Assembly (NCBI GenBank): GCA_020439505.1
Contig: JAGQSO010000001.1
Coordinates: 62,001-126,000, forward strand
Direction: 5' to 3'
From: Acidimicrobiales bacterium
GTDB taxonomy: Bacteria > Actinomycetota > Acidimicrobiia > Acidimicrobiales > Iamiaceae
DNA length: 64,000 nucleotides
Made by a program: the position numbers and the translations under genes. The notes under the pieces are model-generated. The model searched no databases. It worked only from the letters and a program-made list of their open reading frames with translations, and was not told where the DNA came from. This document shows, one piece after another, positions 51,444-59,293 of the stretch; positions within the stretch are counted from its first letter, which is position 1; every line of letters starts with the position of its first letter.

Positions 51444-51490
51444 GGACAGGTCCAGTCGTCTTCGCTGCGAGGGTAATGCTGAACCGAGGC
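51444..51490 (+). repeat. Intergenic repeat, copy 2 (partner at 10975-11019)
   Basis: The 31 bases at 51444-51474 match 10975-11005 with three mismatches; ACCGAGGC at 51483-51490 matches 11012-11019. It lies in the divergent gap between the amidohydrolase and sigma-factor genes. Confidence 0.6.
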
Positions 51491-51547
51491 ACCGTCTCCG
51501 GTGGGGATTCGGCACGGGGATCGCCGGGTGGGCGAGAATGGTGGTCG

Positions 51548-52096
51548 ATGTCAACGGAACGCCCCCGTCGGACGTCTAATCGTCGGATGTCTGCCACCAC
51601 GCGCCTCCCGGACGGCTTCGAGGAAGCCTTCGACCAGTTGTTCGGTCGCGCCTTCCGGGTGGCTCGCCGGATCCTCGGCGATGACGCGGCGGCCGAGGAC
51701 GTGGCGGCCGAGACCATGGCCCGCGCCTATGCCCACTGGGCCAAGATCGCCCACGAGCCTTGGCGCGAGGGCTGGGTGGTGCGGGTGGCCAGCAACCATG
51801 CGCTCGACGTGGTCCGCAAGCGTTCCCGACTCTCGGACGCGGTGGTCGAGGGCTCGGTGGAGGCCGATGACGTGGCCCTACGCCTGGCGTTGGCCGAGGC
51901 GCTGGCCGTTCTGCCCCGGCGTCAACGAGAGGTGGTCGTGCTGCGCCACCTGGGCGGCCTGTCGGAGGCGGAGTGCGCTGACGCCCTGCGGGTGTCCAAG
52001 GGTGCGGTCAAGACCCACCTGCACCGTGGCCTGGGGGCCCTGAGGAACCGGCTCGGTCCGGTGATGAACGTGGAGGTGTCGGCGTCCAATGGCTGA
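51548..52096 (+). CDS. ECF-type RNA polymerase sigma factor
   Basis: A 182-residue sigma factor. Region 2 shows FDQLFGRAFRVARRILGDDAAAEDVAAETMARAYAHWAKI, and region 4 shows LPRRQREVVVLRHLGGLSEAECADALRVSKGAVKTHLHRGL with its helix-turn-helix. The size fits ECF factors. The start is uncertain between ATG 51548 and ATG 51587. The stop overlaps the next gene by 8 bp; that gene encodes a membrane protein which may act as its anti-sigma. Its regulon is unknown. Confidence 0.85.
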   Translation: MSTERPRRTSNRRMSATTRLPDGFEEAFDQLFGRAFRVARRILGDDAAAEDVAAETMARAYAHWAKIAHEPWREGWVVRVASNHALDVVRKRSRLSDAVVEGSVEADDVALRLALAEALAVLPRRQREVVVLRHLGGLSEAECADALRVSKGAVKTHLHRGLGALRNRLGPVMNVEVSASNG

Positions 52097-52961
52097 GACT
52101 CCGTGGCCGGTGGCCACTCCCCGCGACGAGATGCTGGCCCGGGTTGCGTCCCGCGGCACCCGGATCCGGGCGGTGCGCGGTGCCATCAACGCTCTGGCCG
52201 TCCTGTCGGTGGTCGGTGCGTCGACGCTCGGTGTCGGGGCTGTTCTCAGGTCGGTCGCCGATGACGGTCGGGTGACCGAGGTCGACACGGTCGCCGTGGC
52301 ACCCGAGCCCTCCTTCGCTCCTCGAGACGGTGGTTCCTCCGATCCGGATCGGGGCCCGTCCACCCGGGCCGGCGACTCCTCGTCCGCCGACCCCGACGGA
52401 AACGACACGACCGGCTCGACCTCTCGTCCGGGCACGACGGACGCCACCACGGGGACCGCCGGGACCACCGGTTCGGGGAACGGCTCGACGAGCTCGAGCT
52501 CACCGTCGCGCAGCTCGGTACCCGGAACCTCCTCCACCACCGAACCAGCCCCGGTTATGGCCAACGCCCGGATGAACTCAGCGGGTGTTCCCGTGGGTCT
52601 CAGCACCTGCAAGGGCGGCACCGACGCCGAGCTGGTGGTCGGCATCGAGGGCGCCGACTCGGTGATGATCAAGTGGGACGATGACGGCGTGACCCAAAAG
52701 GTCCCGATGGTCAACGCCGGTGACGAATGGTCGGCTCCCATCGCCGAGGCGGTCGGCGATGCCGGAGATTCTGCGATGGTGGTCACCGTGGTGGCCACCG
52801 GTGCGGGGGGAACCGTCAGCGAGCCGGTACTGATCGAGTTGGTCGACTGCGTCCTGCCGCCGACCGCCACCATTCCCCCGCCCGCCTCCTCGACGTCCGC
52901 TCCGACCGAGACCACCGTTTCGGAACCGCCGTCGACCACCGAGGCCAGCCCGAACGCCTGA
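52089..52961 (+). CDS. Single-pass membrane protein coupled to the ECF sigma; possible anti-sigma
   Basis: A 290-residue protein. A short cytoplasmic segment (1 to about 32) contains ATPRDEMLARVASRGTRIRA, then one transmembrane helix (about 33-53). The outer part is a long Ser/Thr/Gly/Pro linker (about 75-155), a compact domain with two cysteines (LSTCKGG and VDCVLPP) and a second Thr/Pro-rich tail. The 8-bp overlap with the sigma gene suggests partnership. The cytoplasmic part is short for an anti-sigma and has no zinc motif, so the role is inferred from context. Confidence 0.65.
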   Translation: MAETPWPVATPRDEMLARVASRGTRIRAVRGAINALAVLSVVGASTLGVGAVLRSVADDGRVTEVDTVAVAPEPSFAPRDGGSSDPDRGPSTRAGDSSSADPDGNDTTGSTSRPGTTDATTGTAGTTGSGNGSTSSSSPSRSSVPGTSSTTEPAPVMANARMNSAGVPVGLSTCKGGTDAELVVGIEGADSVMIKWDDDGVTQKVPMVNAGDEWSAPIAEAVGDAGDSAMVVTVVATGAGGTVSEPVLIELVDCVLPPTATIPPPASSTSAPTETTVSEPPSTTEASPNA

Positions 52962-53132
52962 GCATCTCGGTACCGGAACCGTCGGTCGTCGTCGACCACC
53001 GATGACGACGGTCACGTTGGGACCGACCGGCCCGGCTCGTAGGGTGCAGGTTCGACCGTCTCGTCGACCACGTCGCAGCCATGTTCGGGGTGCGGCTCTG
53101 GCCGGGATCGAACCTGGGATTGACCAACAACC

Positions 53133-54770
53133 GTGAACACTCCGCCGCCCGTCTCCGCTGACACGCACGGGATCGATCCTCACGTCTTCGGGCGGCGATG
53201 GGCGATCCTTGCCGTCCTGTGCACCAGCCTGATGATCGTCATCATCGGCAACACCAGCCTCAACGTCGCCATCCCGACCCTGTCCCGAGATCTGGGTGCC
53301 TCCACCAGCCAATTGGCCTGGATGGTCGACGCCTACTCGCTGGTGTTCGCCGGCCTCCTGTTCACCGCCGGCACGCTCGGCGACCGCTATGGCCGCAAGG
53401 GTGCCCTGCTGTCGGGGCTGGCGGTGTTCTTGATGGGTGCCCTGGTGGCGACCACCGGAGACTCGGCTGGCCAGGTCATCGCCGCCCGCGCCGTTATGGG
53501 TGTGGCGGCGGCCTTCGTGATGCCCTCCACCCTGTCGATCCTCGCCAACGTGTTCCCGGCCCACGAACGGCCGCGGGCCATCGCCATCTGGGCCGGGATC
53601 TCCGGTGGCGGGGCCGCCATCGGCCCGATCGCATCGGGGTTCCTGCTCGAGCACTTCTGGTGGGGGTCGGTGTTCCTGGTCAACGTTCCCATCATCATCG
53701 GGGCGATCGTGGCGGTGTCGATCCTGGTGCCGACCTCCAAGGATCCCGATGAGCAGCCCCTCGACCTGCCCGGCGCCGTTCTGTCGGTGGTGGCGCTCGG
53801 GTCGCTGGTCTACGGCATCATCGAAGGTCCCCACCATGGATGGTTGTCGAACACGTCGCTGGTCATCTTCGGGGTGGCGATCGTGGCCATGGGGGCCTTC
53901 ATCACGGTCGAGTCCCGGGTGACCCACCCGATGCTGGACCTGAAGCTGTTCAAGGACCGGCGCTTCAGCGTGGCATCGGGCGGGATCTCACTCACCTTCT
54001 TCGCCATGTTCGGCACGTTCTTCCTCGTGGCCCAGTATTTCCAGATGGTGCTGGGCTACTCGCCCCTCAAGTCGGGGCTGTTGCAGCTCCCGATGGCGAT
54101 CGTGATGATGAGCCTCGCCCCTCAGGTCCCCAAGCTGGTGGCCCGTTTCGGCACCCACCGGGTGGTTCCCACCGGTCTCACCTGCACGGCCATCGGCCTG
54201 TTCGTGTTCTCCCAGATGTCGGTGAGCTCACCGCTGTGGTCGATCTATGTGTCGGTGGTTCCGCTGGCGGCCGGCATGGCTCTCACCATGACCCCCCTGA
54301 CCACCCTCATCATGTCGTCGGTCCCGTTGAACCGGGCCGGTGTCGGCTCCGCCATGAACGACACCACCCGCGAGCTCGGCGGTGCGTTGGGCGTGGCGGT
54401 TCTCGGCTCGGTGGTGTCGTCGGTGTACGTGGACCGTCTGGCCGGGGTCACCGCCGGCCTTCCCGCCCCGGTTCGCGAGATCGCCGACTCCGGTTTGGGC
54501 GGGGCCCTGGCGGTGGCCGAGAAGATGGGGCCGGCCGGCAACGCCCTGGCCGACACCGCCCGGCAGGCCTTCGTGGACGGCATGGGAACCGCTGCTTTCG
54601 CCGGTGGCATCGGCGTGTTGGTGGCGGCAGCCCTGGCGGCCCGACTCCTGCCCCGTGGTGGGTTCACCCCTCCCGGTGCCCACCACGGTCGCCCCGGCTC
54701 CGATGAGACCGGAGCCGGGGGCGACGTGATCGACGAGGGTGTGATCGAGGCCTCACCCATCCTCGACTGA
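53133..54770 (+). CDS. MFS drug transporter, DHA2 (EmrB/QacA) type
   Basis: A 545-residue transporter with about 14 predicted helices. Motif A is LFTAGTLGDRYGRKGALLSG between helices 2 and 3. The N-terminal helix contains NTSLNVAIPTLSRDLGAS, followed by AWMVDAYSLVFAG, the DHA2 signature. A large segment near helix 14 (RLAGVTAGLPAPVREIADSGLGGAL) is typical of the class. It exports a hydrophobic drug or metabolite by proton antiport. Start GTG at 53133. TAGGGT about 90 nt upstream is a possible -10. Confidence 0.92.
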   Translation: MNTPPPVSADTHGIDPHVFGRRWAILAVLCTSLMIVIIGNTSLNVAIPTLSRDLGASTSQLAWMVDAYSLVFAGLLFTAGTLGDRYGRKGALLSGLAVFLMGALVATTGDSAGQVIAARAVMGVAAAFVMPSTLSILANVFPAHERPRAIAIWAGISGGGAAIGPIASGFLLEHFWWGSVFLVNVPIIIGAIVAVSILVPTSKDPDEQPLDLPGAVLSVVALGSLVYGIIEGPHHGWLSNTSLVIFGVAIVAMGAFITVESRVTHPMLDLKLFKDRRFSVASGGISLTFFAMFGTFFLVAQYFQMVLGYSPLKSGLLQLPMAIVMMSLAPQVPKLVARFGTHRVVPTGLTCTAIGLFVFSQMSVSSPLWSIYVSVVPLAAGMALTMTPLTTLIMSSVPLNRAGVGSAMNDTTRELGGALGVAVLGSVVSSVYVDRLAGVTAGLPAPVREIADSGLGGALAVAEKMGPAGNALADTARQAFVDGMGTAAFAGGIGVLVAAALAARLLPRGGFTPPGAHHGRPGSDETGAGGDVIDEGVIEASPILD

Positions 54771-54780
54771 TCTCGGGTCA

Positions 54781-54811
54781 GGCGCCCGCAGGAGTTCCCG
54801 AGGCGGGCGCC
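54781..54811. terminator. Hairpin between MFS transporter and pirin genes
   Basis: A perfect 9-bp stem GGCGCCCGC / GCGGGCGCC between two convergent stops, without a T-run. Confidence 0.6.
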
Positions 54812-54827
54812 GGTTCCCGTCCGGCGG

Positions 54828-55796
54828 TCACCGGATACCGATGGCGTTGGGCGGGATCACGCCGAGGCGGCCGGCCTCGTAGTCGGCGAACGCCTGCTGG
54901 AGCTCGGCCCTGGTGTTCATCACGAACGGTCCGTAGTGGGCGACGGGTTCGCCGATGCGCTGTCCTCCCAACACCAAGACGTCGAAGGCGTCGGTCCGGG
55001 CATCGGGCGAGGGTGATCCGCCCAGGGTGAGCACGTCGCCGGGGCCGGTCACCGCCAACTGGCCCGAGGCCAGAGGCTGCTTCTCCACCCCTACCGTCCC
55101 GGCTCCGCTGAGGGCGTACACCAGTCCGTTCCAGTTCGTGTTCCAGGGGAGCTGGACCTGGGCCCCGGGGGCGATGGTGAGGTGTTGCATGGTTATGGGG
55201 GTGTGGGTGCTCCCCGGGCCGACGTGTCCGGCCACGTCGCCGGCGATGACCCGGATCAGCGCCCCGCCGTCAGGTGAGCTCAACAACAGCACCTCGTCGG
55301 GTTCGAGGGGCTGGTAGTGGGGTTCCATCATCTTGTCGGCGGCGGGGAGGTTCACCCACAGCTGGAGGCCGTGGAACAGCCCGCCCGATGCCACCAGCGC
55401 TTCGGGTGGGGTTTCGATGTGGAGGATGCCGCGGCCGGCGGTCATCCACTGGGTGGCACCGTTCTCGATGACGCCGCCGCCACCGTGGGAATCCTGGTGG
55501 AGGAAGGTTCCGTCGATCATGTAGGTGACGGTCTCGAAGCCGCGGTGGGGGTGCCACGGGGTTCCCTTGGGTTCGCCGGGGGCGTACTCCACCTCGCCCA
55601 TCTGGTCCATGTGGATGAACGGGTCGAGGTCGCCCATCGAGACGCCGGCGAAGGCGCGCCGCACCGGGAAGCCCTCGCCCTCGTAGCCGGTGGGGGCGGT
55701 GGTGACCGAGCGCACCGGGCGATGGACCGCGGTCGTGGGGTCGGGTTCCAGAAGGCGGGGTAGGGCCAGGATGTTGTCGGTGGTGACGGCGGGCAT
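54828..55796 (-). CDS. Pirin family protein
   Basis: A 322-residue bicupin. The N-terminal cupin carries the metal-site residues FIHMDQMG, WHPHRGFETVTYMIDG and QDSHGGGG...GATQWMTAGRGILH, as in quercetinase-type pirins. The C-terminal cupin is present. Members bind iron and may oxidise quercetin-like compounds or act as redox sensors. GGAGGACCCC precedes the ATG at 55796. A 14-bp palindrome upstream is a likely operator. Confidence 0.92.
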   Translation of the reverse strand: MPAVTTDNILALPRLLEPDPTTAVHRPVRSVTTAPTGYEGEGFPVRRAFAGVSMGDLDPFIHMDQMGEVEYAPGEPKGTPWHPHRGFETVTYMIDGTFLHQDSHGGGGVIENGATQWMTAGRGILHIETPPEALVASGGLFHGLQLWVNLPAADKMMEPHYQPLEPDEVLLLSSPDGGALIRVIAGDVAGHVGPGSTHTPITMQHLTIAPGAQVQLPWNTNWNGLVYALSGAGTVGVEKQPLASGQLAVTGPGDVLTLGGSPSPDARTDAFDVLVLGGQRIGEPVAHYGPFVMNTRAELQQAFADYEAGRLGVIPPNAIGIR

Positions 55797-55838
55797 GGGG
55801 TCCTCCTTCGGTGGCGACCTTCATGGTCGTACACGGTT

Positions 55839-55852
55839 GTTGACATGTCAAC
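55839..55852. promoter_or_regulatory. 14-bp palindromic operator candidate (GTTGACATGTCAAC)
   Basis: A perfect dyad that contains TTGACA in both orientations, 42 nt before the pirin start. A repressor bound here would cover the -35 element. Confidence 0.6.
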
Positions 55853-55916
55853 TAGTTTGCCGGTGCGATTGTTCCCGAGTCCGGCGCTGGCGGTGGGGGA
55901 CGGCGTGGGGACGGCG

Positions 55917-57821
55917 TCAGGTCGGTTCGAGCCAGAGCACAGAGAAGGGAGGCAGGGTCAACCGGGCCGAGGCCGGCTGTCCGTGGATCGCCTCGTCGGT
56001 GGCGACGACCGAACCCTGGTTACCCATGTCGGATCCGCCGTAGTGGGCGGAGTCTGTGTTGAGGACCTCCCGCCAATGACCGGCGCGGGGCAAGCCCAGT
56101 GGGTATCGGGATCGGGGCACCGGTGACAGGTTGGCCACGCAAACCAACGGATCGGCATCGGGACCGGTCGGCCAGCGGATGAAGGCTGCCACGTTGTGGT
56201 CGGCGTCGTCGCTCACCAGCCAGGCGAAACCGCCGGGCTCGGAATCCCCGTCCCACAGGGCGCGATGGCCCCGCTGGATCCGGTTCAGGTCTCGCACCAG
56301 ATCCTGGACACCCTGATGGTGGAGGTCCGCCAGGAGATGCCAGTCCAGCGAGCGGTCATGGTCCCACTCGCCGGCCTGGGCGAACTCGCCCCCCATGAAC
56401 AGGAGCTGCTTGCCGGGATGGGCCCACATCCACCCGTACAGGGCCCGCAGGTTGGCGAACTGTTGCCAGCGGTCGCCGGGCATCTTGGTCAGCAACGACC
56501 GCTTCTCGTGGACCACCTCGTCGTGGGACAGCGCCAGCACGAACCGCTCGGTGAAGGCGTAGTGGAGCGAGAACGTCAGGTCGTGGTGGTGGTGGCGACG
56601 GTGCACCGACTCGGTGGAGAAGTAGGCCAGGGTGTCGTGCATCCAGCCCATGTTCCACTTGGCCGAGAACCCGAGGCCGTCCCAGGCGGTGGGGGCGGTG
56701 ACCCGGGGCCAGGCGGTCGATTCCTCGGCGACGGTGACGACTCCGGGGTGACGGTCGGTCACCGCGTCGTTCAGCTCGCCGAGGAGCGATATCGCCTCCA
56801 GGTTCTCGCGTCCGCCGAACTGGTTGGGAAGCCAGTGGCCGTCGGGACGGGAGTAGTCGAGGTAGAGCATCGAAGCGACGGCGTCGACCCTCAGACCGTC
56901 GACGTGGAACTCCTCCAGCCAATACAGGGCGCTGGACAACAAGAAGCTGCGGACCCCACCCCGCCCGTAGTCGAACACCAACGTGCCCCAGTCGGGGTGC
57001 TCGCCCCGCCGGGGGTCGGGATGTTCGTAGAGGGCCGAGCCGTCCAGGCGGGCCAGCGCCCACTCGTCACGGGGGAAGTGGGCCGGTACCCAGTCCAGGA
57101 TCACCCCCACCCCGGCCTGGTGGAGGGTGTCGATCAGGAAGGCCAGGTCCTCGGGCGTGCCCCACCGGGCGGCGGGAGCGAACAACGACGTGACCTGGTA
57201 ACCCCACGAGCCCCCGAAGGGATGGTGCATCACCGGCAGCAGTTCGACGTGGGTGAACCCCATGTCCACGGCGTAGGCGGCGAGCTCGGGGGCCACCTCG
57301 CGGAAGCCGCGTTCGCGCTCGGGCTCGGCGGGGTCCCGACGCCACGACCCGACGTGAACCTCATACACCGACATCGGCCGTCGCCAGGGGTCCGTCGTCG
57401 ACCGATCGGCCATCCACCCCCCATCGGCCCAACTGTGGCGCAGACGGTGGACGATCGAGGCGGTGTCGGGAGCCGGTTCCGCCCGGCGGGCCACGGGATC
57501 GGCGTGCTGGGCGGTGACGTCGTCGCGGCCGGTGACGGCGAACTTGTACCGGTGGCCCTCGTGGGCGTGGGTCGAGGTTCCCTGCCACACCCCGCCGGTG
57601 CGGGCGAGGGGATCAGCGCCCTCGACCCAATGGTTCCAGTCCCCCACCACCGACACCGCAGTGGCATCGGGCGCCCACAGCGAGAAGTGGACGCCTCGGT
57701 CGAAGTCGTCACCCTGGAGGGGGTGCGCGCCCAGCCGTCGGTGGAGATCGAGGTGGCGGCCGTCGTCGAGCAGGTGGAGATCCAGCTCCGTCACCTCGTG
57801 GCCCACCGGGTCGGTCACCAC
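55917..57821 (-). CDS. glgB: 1,4-alpha-glucan branching enzyme
   Basis: A 634-residue GH13 enzyme. Residues about 25-125 are a CBM48-like module (HFSLWAPDATAVSVVGDWNHW). The barrel has VYEVHVGSW, DWVPAHFPRDEWALARLDGSALYE, FHVDGLRVDAVASMLYLDYSR (nucleophile Asp), VTVAEESTAWP (acid/base Glu) and LALSHDEVVHEKRSL (transition-state Asp). It makes alpha-1,6 branches in glycogen or capsular alpha-glucan. The gene overlaps the maltokinase stop by 7 bp, so it belongs to the glgE operon. It is shorter than two-module GlgB proteins of about 720 residues. Confidence 0.95.
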   Translation of the reverse strand: MVTDPVGHEVTELDLHLLDDGRHLDLHRRLGAHPLQGDDFDRGVHFSLWAPDATAVSVVGDWNHWVEGADPLARTGGVWQGTSTHAHEGHRYKFAVTGRDDVTAQHADPVARRAEPAPDTASIVHRLRHSWADGGWMADRSTTDPWRRPMSVYEVHVGSWRRDPAEPERERGFREVAPELAAYAVDMGFTHVELLPVMHHPFGGSWGYQVTSLFAPAARWGTPEDLAFLIDTLHQAGVGVILDWVPAHFPRDEWALARLDGSALYEHPDPRRGEHPDWGTLVFDYGRGGVRSFLLSSALYWLEEFHVDGLRVDAVASMLYLDYSRPDGHWLPNQFGGRENLEAISLLGELNDAVTDRHPGVVTVAEESTAWPRVTAPTAWDGLGFSAKWNMGWMHDTLAYFSTESVHRRHHHHDLTFSLHYAFTERFVLALSHDEVVHEKRSLLTKMPGDRWQQFANLRALYGWMWAHPGKQLLFMGGEFAQAGEWDHDRSLDWHLLADLHHQGVQDLVRDLNRIQRGHRALWDGDSEPGGFAWLVSDDADHNVAAFIRWPTGPDADPLVCVANLSPVPRSRYPLGLPRAGHWREVLNTDSAHYGGSDMGNQGSVVATDEAIHGQPASARLTLPPFSVLWLEPT

Positions 57822-59293
57822 TGGAGCGCTCCGGCCCCGGGGCCGACGAGGCGGCGGTCCAACCGGTCCAGGACCGTCACCAGTCCAGCGGTCGGCACCT
57901 CTACCCAGTCGGGCCGGTGGGCCATCTCGTAGCCGATCTCGTACACCGCCTTTTCGATCTCGTGGAGGGAGAGGAGGTCGACGGTGGTGGCCGACGACGG
58001 CGGCAGCAGTGACCGATCAGCGGCGGCGAGGTAGCCGTCGAGCAACGCAGCGCGCGCCGCGGCCTCCCACCCCGGCGTCTGCGCTCCTCCGCTGCGCCTC
58101 ACCGTCTCCACCGCGTAGGAGAGCGATCGGACGAGCCCGGCCAGATCGCGCAGGGCGGGGTGTCTCCGGCGCCGCTCGACCAGCGGCCGTGACGGTTCAC
58201 CCTCGAAGTCGAGGATCACCCAACCGTCGGGGCCGACGACGGTCTGGCCCAGGTGCAGGTCGCCGTGGATGCGGATGGACCTCCCCCGGTCCACGGCCGC
58301 GAGTCGGTGGGCGAGGGCAGCCAGAATCCGGTCGGTGCGGGTGACCAGGTGGTGCCCGACGAGGGCTTCGAGACGGGCCAGGTCCTCGGTGACCCCGACG
58401 ATGGTCCGGTCGATGTCGTCGAAGGTGGTGGCGACCGAGCCGAAGGAGTCGGTTTCATCCCCCGGTCGGGCCAGGAACCGGTGCAGGTCGGCGACGTCGG
58501 AGCCCAAGCGGTGAAGAGGGTCCAGGACCCCGCCGGCGTCGGCGACCAGACCCGATAGAACCATGCCCCAACCGTCGAGCGCGCCGGGCACGAGGCGGTG
58601 CACGGTCCCGGCGACCGTGACTCCACCGGTGTCATCGGTCAGCTCGTACCACCCGGCCAGGGGCGCGACCGGGATGCGCCGGGTCGAGGTGGCGGCCTGG
58701 TGGTGCAGGTGGATCCCGACCTCCACCTCGGGGTGGATGCCCGGAGCCAGCCGCCGCAGCACCTTGAGCACGTGGGTACCGCCCACCACGGTTGAGGTGT
58801 TGGTCTGGTCCACCCCCAGGGGTCGGGGGAGACGGCGGCCGGGAGCGGAAACGCCGGCCAGCCAGTGGCCGACGACCGTGGCGGCGGGTCCGGTGACGGT
58901 CGCTTGGTCGACGCAGATCCGGGTGAGGACCTTGGCGACCGCAGCGTCACCGGCCGTGTCGGGTGGGGCGGTACCGGCGGGTGCGCCGGCCGTGCCGGCG
59001 GTGGTGGATCGTCGCGTGGTCGGCTTCGGTCCCGAGCGCAGCAACTGGTAGCGGTGGCCCGCCGCCGTCGAAGCGGTGGTCAGCTCGACGGGGGGATCCT
59101 CGGCCAGGACCACCGGGGTGGTCAGCTCCAACCCCGGCGGGTGGTCGGGGTCGTCGCCGTCGCCGGGTGACGGGCCCGGTCCGGCTTGGCGGACGAACCA
59201 GCGTTGTGCGATCAACCAGCGGGCGACCGCCTCGGGCGAGGGACCGCTGGTCGGGGTCGGTGTCGGGGTCGATTTCGGGGTCGGCTCGGTCAC
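57815..59293 (-). CDS. mak: Maltokinase (Pep2-type)
   Basis: A 492-residue protein with an APH/HSK-like kinase fold. The ATP/catalytic segment RIHGDLHLGQTVVGPDGWVILDFEGEP (about 355-380) and the NTSTVVGGTHVLKVLRRL lysine segment match maltokinases that make maltose-1-phosphate, the GlgE substrate. The N-terminus has a Thr/Pro-rich start. GTG at 59291-59293 overlaps the glgE stop as GTGA; a longer frame upstream lies inside glgE. No TreS domain is fused. Confidence 0.9.
   Translation of the reverse strand: MTEPTPKSTPTPTPTSGPSPEAVARWLIAQRWFVRQAGPGPSPGDGDDPDHPPGLELTTPVVLAEDPPVELTTASTAAGHRYQLLRSGPKPTTRRSTTAGTAGAPAGTAPPDTAGDAAVAKVLTRICVDQATVTGPAATVVGHWLAGVSAPGRRLPRPLGVDQTNTSTVVGGTHVLKVLRRLAPGIHPEVEVGIHLHHQAATSTRRIPVAPLAGWYELTDDTGGVTVAGTVHRLVPGALDGWGMVLSGLVADAGGVLDPLHRLGSDVADLHRFLARPGDETDSFGSVATTFDDIDRTIVGVTEDLARLEALVGHHLVTRTDRILAALAHRLAAVDRGRSIRIHGDLHLGQTVVGPDGWVILDFEGEPSRPLVERRRRHPALRDLAGLVRSLSYAVETVRRSGGAQTPGWEAAARAALLDGYLAAADRSLLPPSSATTVDLLSLHEIEKAVYEIGYEMAHRPDWVEVPTAGLVTVLDRLDRRLVGPGAGALQW

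Noticed and set aside
10975-51490. The repeat pair as attachment sites of a 40-kb mobile island
   Set aside because: The interval contains core genes (ponA, rpsF operon, dnaB, panB) and no integrase or transposase.
54781-54811. Operator rather than terminator
   Set aside because: It lies between two stop codons of convergent genes, so termination is the simpler interpretation.
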